Assembly: GCA_964599885.1 (NCBI GenBank)
Contig: CAZRHH010000052.1
Span: 1 to 21,581, forward strand
Direction: 5' to 3'
Origin: CAZRHH01 sp964599885
Lineage (GTDB): Bacteria; Chloroflexota; Dehalococcoidia; DSTF01; JACRBR01
Length of the DNA: 21,581 nucleotides
Numbering within the stretch: the stretch's first letter is position 1; each line of letters opens with the position of its first letter. The notes under the pieces are model-generated. The model saw nothing but the letters and a program-made list of their open reading frames with translations, did no database searches and was not told the DNA's origin. Shown piece after piece: positions 15,745 through 21,581 of the stretch. Position numbers and translations under genes: made by a program.

Positions 15745-17033
15745 ACGAGGCCCAGCCGGCGAAAGCTGTCGTCGACGTGCTTGGTGTAGTCGTCGTACTG
15801 AAAGATGTCGTCGAGCGCCGTCGCGTCTAGCTTCGACGTGACGTCGCTGTCTGCATCAAGCAGCGCGCGTAGCGGCGTGCGATCTTTCCACGCCCGCATC
15901 GCGTTGCGCTGTACGATCTTGTACGCGTCCTGGCGGGACATCCCGCCGTCGATCAGCGCCAGCAGCACCTTCTGCGAGAACACCAGCCCCTGCGTCAGCT
16001 CGACGTTCTTCTGCATGTGTTCCGGATATACCTGCAACCCCCGCATGATGCCAGTAAAGATGTCCAGCATGTAATCGAGCAGAATGCATGAATCCGGAAA
16101 GATGACCCGCTCCGCCGACGAGTGCGAGATGTCGCGTTCGTGCCACAGCGCGACGTTTTCGAGCGCCGTCATCGCGTTCGACCGCATGACGCGCGCCAGG
16201 CCGCAGACGCGCTCGCACAACTCCGGGTTGCGCTTGTGCGGCATCGCGCTCGAACCCGTCTGCCCTTCGCCGAACGGCTCCTCAGCCTCCAGCACTTCCG
16301 TGCGCTGCAGGTGCCGGATCTCCGTCGCGAACCGCTCCAGCGACGCCGCGATCACCGCCAGCGTCGTCATGAAGAACGCGTGCCGGTCGCGCGGCACAAC
16401 CTGGGTGCTCACCGGCTCGACCATCAGCCCGAGATTCTGGCACACCTTCTCTTCGACGGACGGCGGCACCGTCGCGTGCGATCCCACCGCGCCGCTGATC
16501 TTTCCGTAGGCGATCTGCGCCTTCGCCTCCGCCAGCCGCGACTGCGCCCGCCGGATCTCCGCCACCCACCCGGCCAGCTTCAGCCCGAACGTCGTCGGCT
16601 CCGCGTGTACGCCGTGCGTCCGCCCGATCGTCAGCGTGTCCTTAAACTCGATTGCGCGCTTCTCGACGGCGTCACGCAGCGCCGCCAGCCCCTGATCGAG
16701 CAGCGTCGCCGAATCCCGCAGCTGCAGCGCCGTCGCCGTGTCCCACACGTCCTGCGACGTCAGCCCGAGGTGCACCCAGCGCCCCTCCGGCCCCAGGCTG
16801 TCGGCGACGCTCTGCAGGAACGCCGTCACGTCGTGATGCGTCTCCGCCTGGTACCGCGCGATGTCGTCGACGTTGAAGCTCGCCCCGCGCACCTTCGCCG
16901 CGTCTTCCTTCGGTACCCGCCCAGCATCCGCCCACGCATCAACGACGGCAACCTCAACCGCCAGCCAGCGGTCAAGCTTCCCGCGCTCCGTCCAAACCGC
17001 GGCCATCTCTGGCCGCGAATACCGCTCAATCAT
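15741..17033 (-). CDS. purB: Adenylosuccinate lyase
   Basis: A 430-residue fumarase/aspartase-superfamily lyase acting twice in purine synthesis: SAICAR to AICAR and adenylosuccinate to AMP. Blocks seen are MIERYSRPEMAAVW (1-14), ETHHDV (64-69), LTSQDVWDTA (91-100), TIGRTHG (135-141) with a catalytic-type histidine, and the signature GSSAMPHKRNP (260-270) with the mobile-loop serines. The start at 17033 matches the conserved N-terminus and has GAAGG seven bases upstream; a GTG at 17066 would add 11 non-conserved residues. A 151-base gap with a decamer repeat separates it from purE, so this half of the cluster may have its own transcription. Confidence 0.95.
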   Translation of the reverse strand: MIERYSRPEMAAVWTERGKLDRWLAVEVAVVDAWADAGRVPKEDAAKVRGASFNVDDIARYQAETHHDVTAFLQSVADSLGPEGRWVHLGLTSQDVWDTATALQLRDSATLLDQGLAALRDAVEKRAIEFKDTLTIGRTHGVHAEPTTFGLKLAGWVAEIRRAQSRLAEAKAQIAYGKISGAVGSHATVPPSVEEKVCQNLGLMVEPVSTQVVPRDRHAFFMTTLAVIAASLERFATEIRHLQRTEVLEAEEPFGEGQTGSSAMPHKRNPELCERVCGLARVMRSNAMTALENVALWHERDISHSSAERVIFPDSCILLDYMLDIFTGIMRGLQVYPEHMQKNVELTQGLVFSQKVLLALIDGGMSRQDAYKIVQRNAMRAWKDRTPLRALLDADSDVTSKLDATALDDIFQYDDYTKHVDDSFRRLGLV

Positions 17034-17130
17034 TCGAAAGCCTTCGCGCTCCCCGCGCCTCGTCACGCGTTCAATCGAGCATCACGGCCTCCGGTGTCAG
17101 GCCGCGAACTGCCCGAATCATCCCTCAAGA

Positions 17131-17170
17131 ACCTCTGCGCACCTCTGCGCCCTTTGCGTCGTTGCGGTTA
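17131..17170. repeat. Ten-base tandem repeat between purE and purB
   Basis: Two perfect decamers ACCTCTGCGC (17131-17140 and 17141-17150) are followed by degenerate copies at 17151-17160 and 17161-17170. Read on the minus strand the unit is GCGCAGAGGT, with an AACCGCAACGACGCAAAGG-type lead-in. This resembles the dispersed intergenic ACGCAGAGG-type repeats seen in many bacterial genomes. It occupies part of the gap 17034-17184, which holds no gene. Confidence 0.75.
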
Positions 17171-17184
17171 ACCCGGTCGGCGTC

Positions 17185-17643
17185 TCAGCCAGCCAAAGAC
17201 GCCCGGTATGCATCGTACGCCGCCCGCACGTCGTCATGCTTCAGTGCCAGGATCTCCGCCGCCAGCGTCGCCGCGTTGCGCGCGCCCCACGCGCCGATTG
17301 CCACCGTCGCCACCGGCATTCCCGGCGGCATCTGCACGATCGAGTACAGCGCGTCGATGCCCTTCATTTCGCTCGACGCCAGCGGCACCCCGATCACGGG
17401 CAGCGGCGTGTACGCCTTACACACGCCCGGCAGCGCCGCCGCGCCGCCGGCCGCAGCGATGATCACCTCGAACCCGTTGTCGCGCGCAGATGTCACAAAC
17501 TCACGCACCTTGTCCGGCGTCCGGTGCGCCGACATCACGTGCACCTCGTGCTCGATTCCAAACTTTGTCAGCGTGTCCATGCACGCCTGCATCACGGCCA
17601 TGTCCGACTGCGAGCCCATCAGCACCGCCACAAGCGCGCTCAA
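17185..17643 (-). CDS. purE: 5-(Carboxyamino)imidazole ribonucleotide mutase / AIR carboxylase
   Basis: A 152-residue PurE, forming CAIR. Visible are the N-terminal phosphate-binding loop MGSQSDMAVM (9-18), SAHRTPDK (38-45) with the catalytic His40, AAGGAAALPGV (64-74) and LPVIGVPL (81-88). At residue 70 an alanine replaces the histidine that most class I (PurK-dependent) PurE proteins carry in GGAAHLPG. No purK lies next to it. This leaves open whether it is the mutase working with PurK or a CO2-using carboxylase. The TTG start at 17643 overlaps the purD stop (TTGA); no ATG in frame would keep the first beta-strand. Confidence 0.92.
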   Translation of the reverse strand: MSALVAVLMGSQSDMAVMQACMDTLTKFGIEHEVHVMSAHRTPDKVREFVTSARDNGFEVIIAAAGGAAALPGVCKAYTPLPVIGVPLASSEMKGIDALYSIVQMPPGMPVATVAIGAWGARNAATLAAEILALKHDDVRAAYDAYRASLAG

Positions 17644-18947
17644 ACCTTCACCGCCATCTCCATCGCGCCGATGTCCGTGCGGTAGTGCATCCCTTCAAAA
17701 CTGATCCGTGCGATGTTGCGATACACCTTCGCGCGCGCCTCCGCGATCGTCGGTGCCGTCGTCGTCACCGCCAGCACGCGTCCGCCGTTCGTCACGAAGC
17801 GCGCGCTTGCGTCGCGTTTCGTTCCCGCGTGGAAAACCAGCACGCCGTCCTCGACGTCATCAAGTCCGTCGATCGGCTTGCCGATTTCGTACGGGCCCGG
17901 ATAGCCGCCCGACGCCAGCATCACGCTGATCGAAGGGTCGTCGCTCCAGCGCACATCGACGCGGTCAAGCGTGCCGTGCGCCACGGCAAACATGATCTCG
18001 AGCAGATCCGTCTCCAGCCGCGGCAGCAACGCCTCCGCCTCCGGATCGCCGAATCGCGCGTTGAACTCGATGACGCGTGGCCCGTCGTCAGTGACGAAGA
18101 CACCCGGATACAGCACGCCCTTGTACAGCGCGCCTTCCGCCGCCATCGCGCGCACCGCCGCTTCCGTGATATCGCGCCGGATCGTCGCCGCCGTCGCATC
18201 GTCGAGCCACGTCGGCGGGCTGTACACGCCCATCCCTCCTGTATTCGGACCGGTGTTGCCGTCGTATATCGGCTTGTGGTCGCACGAAAACGGCATGTGC
18301 GCGATCGTGCGTCCGTCCGTAAACGCGTGCGCACTCGTCTCGTGTCCGAACAGCTTGTCTTCGATCACCACGCTCGCGCCCGCCGCACCCATCGTGCCAT
18401 CGACCAGCATCTCGCGCAGCGTTTCGATCGCGTTTTCGTGCGAGTCCGTGACGACCGCGCCCTTCCCGGCGATCAGGCCGTCCGCCTTCACCACGACATC
18501 GCACGTCCGCGCCTCGACATACCGCGCAGCCGCATCGAAGTCGTCGAACCGCGCGCTTGTGCTCATTGGGATCCCGTGCTGCCGCATCAGATCCTTCGCG
18601 AACGACTTCGACGATTCGATCCGCGCCGCCGCTCGTGATGGCCCAAACACCGCGATCCCCGCCGCCTCGACGCGGTCCGCCAGCCCCAGCGCCAGCGGAT
18701 CGTCCGGCGCGATCACCACCAACTCCGCACGCCGCTCGCGTGCCATCGTGACGACCGCCTCCGCGCACGCCGCTACTTCCGCCTCCGCCGCGAACGGCTT
18801 CGGTATGACGAGCGGCGCCGTGTCGGCAACCTGTGCGATGCCGGCGTTTCCCGGCGCGACGGTTAGCGTGTCGAGTTTGGGCGATTGCCGCAGTTTCCAC
18901 GCAATCGCGTGTTCCCGCCCGCCCGAGCCGATGAGCAGCACGTTCAT
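17640..18947 (-). CDS. purD: Phosphoribosylamine-glycine ligase (GAR synthetase)
   Basis: A 435-residue ATP-grasp enzyme coupling glycine to phosphoribosylamine. Blocks seen are the N-terminal GSGGREHA (7-14) and PGNAGIAQ (32-39), the ATP-grasp core VVVKADGLIAGKGAVV (about 150-165), the segment GPNTGGMGVYSP, and VIEFNARFGDPEAEALLPRL, which carries the magnesium-binding Glu and Asn. Length is normal. There are no broken motifs. The ATG at 18947 overlaps the stop of the small membrane protein (ATGA), and its stop overlaps the purE TTG start. Confidence 0.96.
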   Translation of the reverse strand: MNVLLIGSGGREHAIAWKLRQSPKLDTLTVAPGNAGIAQVADTAPLVIPKPFAAEAEVAACAEAVVTMARERRAELVVIAPDDPLALGLADRVEAAGIAVFGPSRAAARIESSKSFAKDLMRQHGIPMSTSARFDDFDAAARYVEARTCDVVVKADGLIAGKGAVVTDSHENAIETLREMLVDGTMGAAGASVVIEDKLFGHETSAHAFTDGRTIAHMPFSCDHKPIYDGNTGPNTGGMGVYSPPTWLDDATAATIRRDITEAAVRAMAAEGALYKGVLYPGVFVTDDGPRVIEFNARFGDPEAEALLPRLETDLLEIMFAVAHGTLDRVDVRWSDDPSISVMLASGGYPGPYEIGKPIDGLDDVEDGVLVFHAGTKRDASARFVTNGGRVLAVTTTAPTIAEARAKVYRNIARISFEGMHYRTDIGAMEMAVKV

Positions 18948-19141
18948 CCGGCGGCCGTCTCGCGCGTCCGCCGGCGCAGCACGAACAGCGCCGTCAGCAC
19001 GACGAGCGTTGGCACGATGAAGCGCGTCAACGACCGCATGGGTTCTAGCGTGGACGTTGGCTCGGCTTTGGGCTCGTCGTGTGGCTGCGCGCCGTTGCTG
19101 TACTGCTGATTCGCGGTCGCTGGCGCATATTCGTTCGTCAT
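18944..19141 (-). CDS. Small single-span membrane protein between guaA and purD
   Basis: A 65-residue protein. Residues 1-33 are polar and rich in Gln, Pro, Asn and Glu; residues 36-52 (LTRFIVPTLVVLTALFVL) form one membrane span, followed by a strongly basic tail RRRTRE. The basic tail suggests the N-terminus faces outward by the positive-inside rule. The ATG at 19141 lies four bases after the guaA stop with GGAG upstream, and its stop overlaps the purD ATG, so both ends are coupled to neighbours, supporting a real gene. I recognise no family. Confidence 0.6.
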   Translation of the reverse strand: MTNEYAPATANQQYSNGAQPHDEPKAEPTSTLEPMRSLTRFIVPTLVVLTALFVLRRRTRETAAG

Positions 19142-19145
19142 TGCC

Positions 19146-20807
19146 TCACTCCCACTCGATCGTCCCGGGTGGCTTCGACGTAATGTCATACACCACGCGG
19201 TTCACGCCCGGCACTTCGTTGACGATGCGGCTGCTGATCCGCGCCAAAACCTCGTACGGCAATCGCGCCCAGTCCGCCGTCATCGCGTCCTCCGCGCTCA
19301 CCGCGCGCAACGCCACGACATGCCCGTACGTCCGGAAGTCACCCATCACGCCGACCGATCGCGTGTCCGTCAGCACCGCGAACGACTGCCACAGGTCGTG
19401 ATACAGCTTCGCGTTCTTCACTTCGTCCATCACGATCCAGTCCGCCGCCTGCAACACCTGCACGCGCTCCGGCGTCACTTCGCCGATGATCCGAATCGCC
19501 AGACCCGGTCCCGGGAACGGCTGACGAAACACCATCTCGTCCGGCAACCCGAGCGCCGACCCCACCTGCCGTACTTCGTCCTTGAACAGATAGCGCAGCG
19601 GCTCGATCAGCTCGAACGTCAGCTCTTTCGGCAGTCCGCCGACGTTGTGGTGCGTCTTGATCTTTACGGTCGCGCCGTCGCCCGTCGCGCTCTCGACCAC
19701 GTCCGGATACGTCGTGCCCTGCGTGATGAAGTCGACCTTGCCGATCTTGTCGGCCTCGGCCTCGAACACGCGGATGAACGTCTCACCGACGATCCGCCGC
19801 TTCTGTTCCGGGTCGATGATGCCCTTAAGCTGCCCCAGGAAGCGGTCCGCGGCGTCGACGTGAACGAGCTTCATGTCCATGTGCCGCCCGAAGACCTCGA
19901 CCACGCGCTCAGGCTCCTGCCGCCGCATCAGCCCGTTGTCCACGAACACGCACGTCAGTTGATCGCCCACGGCGCGATGCACCAGCGTCGCCGCCACAGC
20001 GGAATCGACACCGCCCGACAGCGCGCAGATCACGCGCCCGTCGCCCACCTGCTTGCGAATCCGGTTGATCCCGTCCGCGATGAAGTTACCCGGCGTCCAG
20101 TCGCCCCGGCACTGGCAGATCTTGTACAGAAAGTTCTCGATCAGCTGCTTGCCGTGCGGCGTGTGCACCACCTCCGGGTGAAACTGAATGCCGATGATGC
20201 CGCGCCCGTCGCCCATCGCCGCGATGGGCGAGTTGTCCGAGAACGCCAGCGACTTGAACCCCGGCGGCATTTCCACAATACGGTCGCCGTGCGACATCCA
20301 CACCGGCATCGACGACGGCAGCTCGCTGAACAGCGGCGTCTCGATGTCGCCTTGCTGCACCATCGCGTGCCCGTACTCCCGGTGATCCGATGGCGACACC
20401 CGACCGCCAAGCTGCAACGCCAGCGCCTGCATCCCGTAGCAGATGCCCAGGATCGGTAGATTCTGCTCGAACACCCACGCCGGAATCGTCGGCGCGCCAA
20501 CGTCGTACACACTCGCCGGCCCGCCGGACAGGATCACGCCCCGCGGCTTCAGCTTCTCGATGTCGGCCCATGGCGTCGTGTGCGGCACGAGTTCGCAGTA
20601 CACGCGGCACTCGCGAATGCGGCGCGCGATCAGCATCGAGTACTGCGATCCAAAGTCGATGACGACGACGGCTTCAGGCTGAGGCGCCAGCGCGGGCGCC
20701 TGATCCGACACGGCCTCGCCGCTCTTTTCGCGGGCAATTTCCAGGTACGCGGAAACCTCTACATCACCCGAGGCGCTGACCCGGCGGGAGGGTTGCTGTT
20801 CGGCCAT
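19146..20807 (-). CDS. guaA: GMP synthase (glutamine-hydrolysing)
   Basis: A 553-residue enzyme converting XMP to GMP. The class I glutaminase domain (about 46-230) has DFGSQYS (51-57), the nucleophile Cys123 in GICYGMQ and His210/Glu212 in QFHPEV. The ATP pyrophosphatase domain starts with the PP-loop ALSGGVDSA (262-270), and the C-terminal dimerisation domain ends in the family-typical DITSKPPGTIEWE. An extra 45 N-terminal residues, polar and predicted disordered apart from AYLEIAREK, precede the normal start of the family. The ATG at 20807 has AGGA at six bases and a promoter candidate upstream, so this extension is probably translated. It heads the minus-strand purine cluster. Confidence 0.96.
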   Translation of the reverse strand: MAEQQPSRRVSASGDVEVSAYLEIAREKSGEAVSDQAPALAPQPEAVVVIDFGSQYSMLIARRIRECRVYCELVPHTTPWADIEKLKPRGVILSGGPASVYDVGAPTIPAWVFEQNLPILGICYGMQALALQLGGRVSPSDHREYGHAMVQQGDIETPLFSELPSSMPVWMSHGDRIVEMPPGFKSLAFSDNSPIAAMGDGRGIIGIQFHPEVVHTPHGKQLIENFLYKICQCRGDWTPGNFIADGINRIRKQVGDGRVICALSGGVDSAVAATLVHRAVGDQLTCVFVDNGLMRRQEPERVVEVFGRHMDMKLVHVDAADRFLGQLKGIIDPEQKRRIVGETFIRVFEAEADKIGKVDFITQGTTYPDVVESATGDGATVKIKTHHNVGGLPKELTFELIEPLRYLFKDEVRQVGSALGLPDEMVFRQPFPGPGLAIRIIGEVTPERVQVLQAADWIVMDEVKNAKLYHDLWQSFAVLTDTRSVGVMGDFRTYGHVVALRAVSAEDAMTADWARLPYEVLARISSRIVNEVPGVNRVVYDITSKPPGTIEWE

Positions 20808-20840
20808 CTCGTATCCTGTGTCGTGCGTTGCGGTGGTTTG

Positions 20841-20870
20841 AGTGTAGCCGGATGCGCTTCACGAGGTCAA
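20841..20870 (-). promoter_or_regulatory. Promoter candidate for guaA and the purine cluster
   Basis: On the minus strand, TTGACC (20870-20865), 18 bases, then TACACT (20846-20841). The -35 is 5/6 and the -10 is 4/6. The transcript would start about 27 bases before the guaA ATG. The site overlaps the most upstream ATG of the divergent Sua5 gene, which is one reason to prefer a later start for that gene. I see no clear purine-operator or riboswitch in the short leader. Confidence 0.45.
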
Positions 20871-20896
20871 TAGTTTCTGCTCATGGACATAAGCGT

Positions 20897-21526
20897 TTGA
20901 GCGCGGACGAGCAGTATCGGCGAGCAGTGGACATCCTCCGATCTGGCGGCATCGTCGCGCTCCCCACCGACACGGTCTACGGCATCATCGCCGTCGCCGC
21001 CGACCGCGCCGCCGTTGAGCGCGTCTACGAAACCAAAGCCCGCAACCCCGCGCAGCCGATGCCGCTCTTCGTCGCTTCGCTCGACCAGGCGCGCCTGATC
21101 GCCGATGTCACGCCCGCCGCCGAGCGTCTCGCCGAGCGCTTCTGGCCGGGCGCCCTCACCATCGTCCTGCGCAAAAAGCCCGCATACGACACGCGCGCAG
21201 CCGCCGACGGCGACACGATCGGCGTCCGCGCTCCCGGCGACCCCGTCCTGCGCGAACTCGCCGAGCAACTCGGACCGCTCACCGGCACCAGCGCCAACAT
21301 CGCCGGCCGCGAAGAGTGCCACTCCGCGGCAGAAGTCCGCGCCCAACTCGGCGACGCCATCGACCTCATCATCGATGCCCCCGTATCCGCCACCGGTACC
21401 CCCTCCTCCATCGTCGACTGCACCGACGTGACCACCGTCCGCATCCTCCGCCCCGGCCCGATCCTCCTCGCCGCCCTCGTCGAAGCGTTAGGCGACACCG
21501 CCACCATCTCCGATCCTCCAACGTAG
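20897..21526 (+). CDS. L-threonylcarbamoyladenylate synthase (Sua5/YrdC family)
   Basis: A YrdC-domain enzyme that makes threonylcarbamoyl-AMP from threonine, bicarbonate and ATP for the t6A modification of ANN-decoding tRNAs. Visible are GGIVALPTDTVYG near the N-terminus, the KAR(N) nucleotide-site motif in ETKARNPAQPMPLFV, the strand FWPGALTIVL, and GPLTGTSANIAG, the family's SGTSAN block. With the TTG at 20897 the protein has 209 residues and begins just before the first helix, as usual for YrdC. An ATG at 20852 adds 15 non-conserved residues and overlaps the guaA promoter candidate, so I rank it second. It lacks the extra C-terminal Sua5 domain. It diverges from guaA. Confidence 0.88.
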   Translation: MSADEQYRRAVDILRSGGIVALPTDTVYGIIAVAADRAAVERVYETKARNPAQPMPLFVASLDQARLIADVTPAAERLAERFWPGALTIVLRKKPAYDTRAAADGDTIGVRAPGDPVLRELAEQLGPLTGTSANIAGREECHSAAEVRAQLGDAIDLIIDAPVSATGTPSSIVDCTDVTTVRILRPGPILLAALVEALGDTATISDPPT

Positions 21527-21534
21527 GTGTAGTG

Positions 21535-21553
21535 TCTCATGAGATAGTTGACA
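21535..21553. repeat. Palindromic sequence near the right edge
   Basis: A perfect ten-base palindrome TCTCATGAGA lies just after the Sua5 gene (about 21535-21544), flanked by GTGTC on the left and GACAC on the right (to about 21554). It could be a terminator-like element, a protein-binding site or the end of an insertion sequence; the window stops too soon to tell. Confidence 0.5.
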
Positions 21554-21563
21554 CAGAGAGAGG

Positions 21564-21581
21564 CTCCGAGTCGTCTAGTGG
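21564..21581 (+). tRNA. Possible 5' fragment of a tRNA gene (Glu- or Gln-like)
   Basis: TCGTCTAGTGG (21571-21581) matches the position 8 to D-loop pattern typical of bacterial tRNA-Glu and tRNA-Gln. The preceding seven bases, CTCCGAG (21564-21570), would be the 5' acceptor strand, although a C at position 1 is uncommon. The gene is cut by the window edge, so anticodon and 3' strand cannot be checked. Confidence 0.4.

Noticed and set aside
16122..17171. 349-residue plus-strand open frame opposite purB
   Set aside because: Arg-rich shadow of purB with no domain and no ribosome binding site.
19320..20459. 379-residue plus-strand open frame opposite guaA
   Set aside because: Arg/His-rich composition typical of a shadow frame; guaA on the minus strand explains the region fully.

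Overview
The window is high-GC bacterial chromosome, densely packed with core biosynthetic genes and carrying no transposase, phage or CRISPR genes. GTG and TTG starts are frequent and genes are joined by stop/start overlaps. The mix of HisZ with short-type HisG, dispersed hairpin repeats and this purine gene cluster would suit a Chloroflexota-type bacterium, but that assignment is a low-confidence inference from gene style; no marker gene proves it.

Layout. 1-55 is a heptamer tandem repeat running up to the ribosome binding site of a sulfotransferase-like gene (63-788, +). A hypothetical gene (845-1327) and an NfeD-family membrane serine protease (1474-2829) lie on the minus strand. A divergent intergenic region (2830-3024) carries two promoter candidates and a terminator-like hairpin placed in the leader of the histidine operon. 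The operon runs hisZ, a tandem hisG-hisG fusion, a zinc-phospholipase-C-like gene, hisD, hisC and hisB (3025-9484, +), followed by an APH-family kinase (9497-10375). A ferritin-like diiron protein with its own good promoter comes next (10501-11592, +).

From 20807 down to 11623 everything is on the minus strand and mostly concerns purines. In transcription order the genes are guaA, a 65-residue single-span membrane protein, purD, purE, purB, a multi-span membrane protein, purC, a GT87-like membrane glycosyltransferase, purS and a cytidine deaminase. A Sua5/YrdC gene diverges from guaA (to 21526, +). The window ends in a palindromic stretch and what may be the first 18 bases of a tRNA gene.

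How the genes work together. HisZ plus HisG start histidine synthesis, and HisB, HisC and HisD catalyse later steps; hisA, hisF, hisH and hisI/E are not here. No recognised histidinol-phosphatase is present, which makes the phosphohydrolase-like gene inside the operon interesting. PurC, PurD, PurE, PurB and PurS belong to IMP synthesis and GuaA makes GMP; purF, purL, purQ, purM, purN, purH and purK are not seen. The most unusual item is the HisG tandem fusion, whose two halves have each lost different conserved motifs. No gene-free gap exceeds 300 bases; the largest are 2830-3024, 13927-14096, 17034-17184 and 1328-1473, described in the entries.
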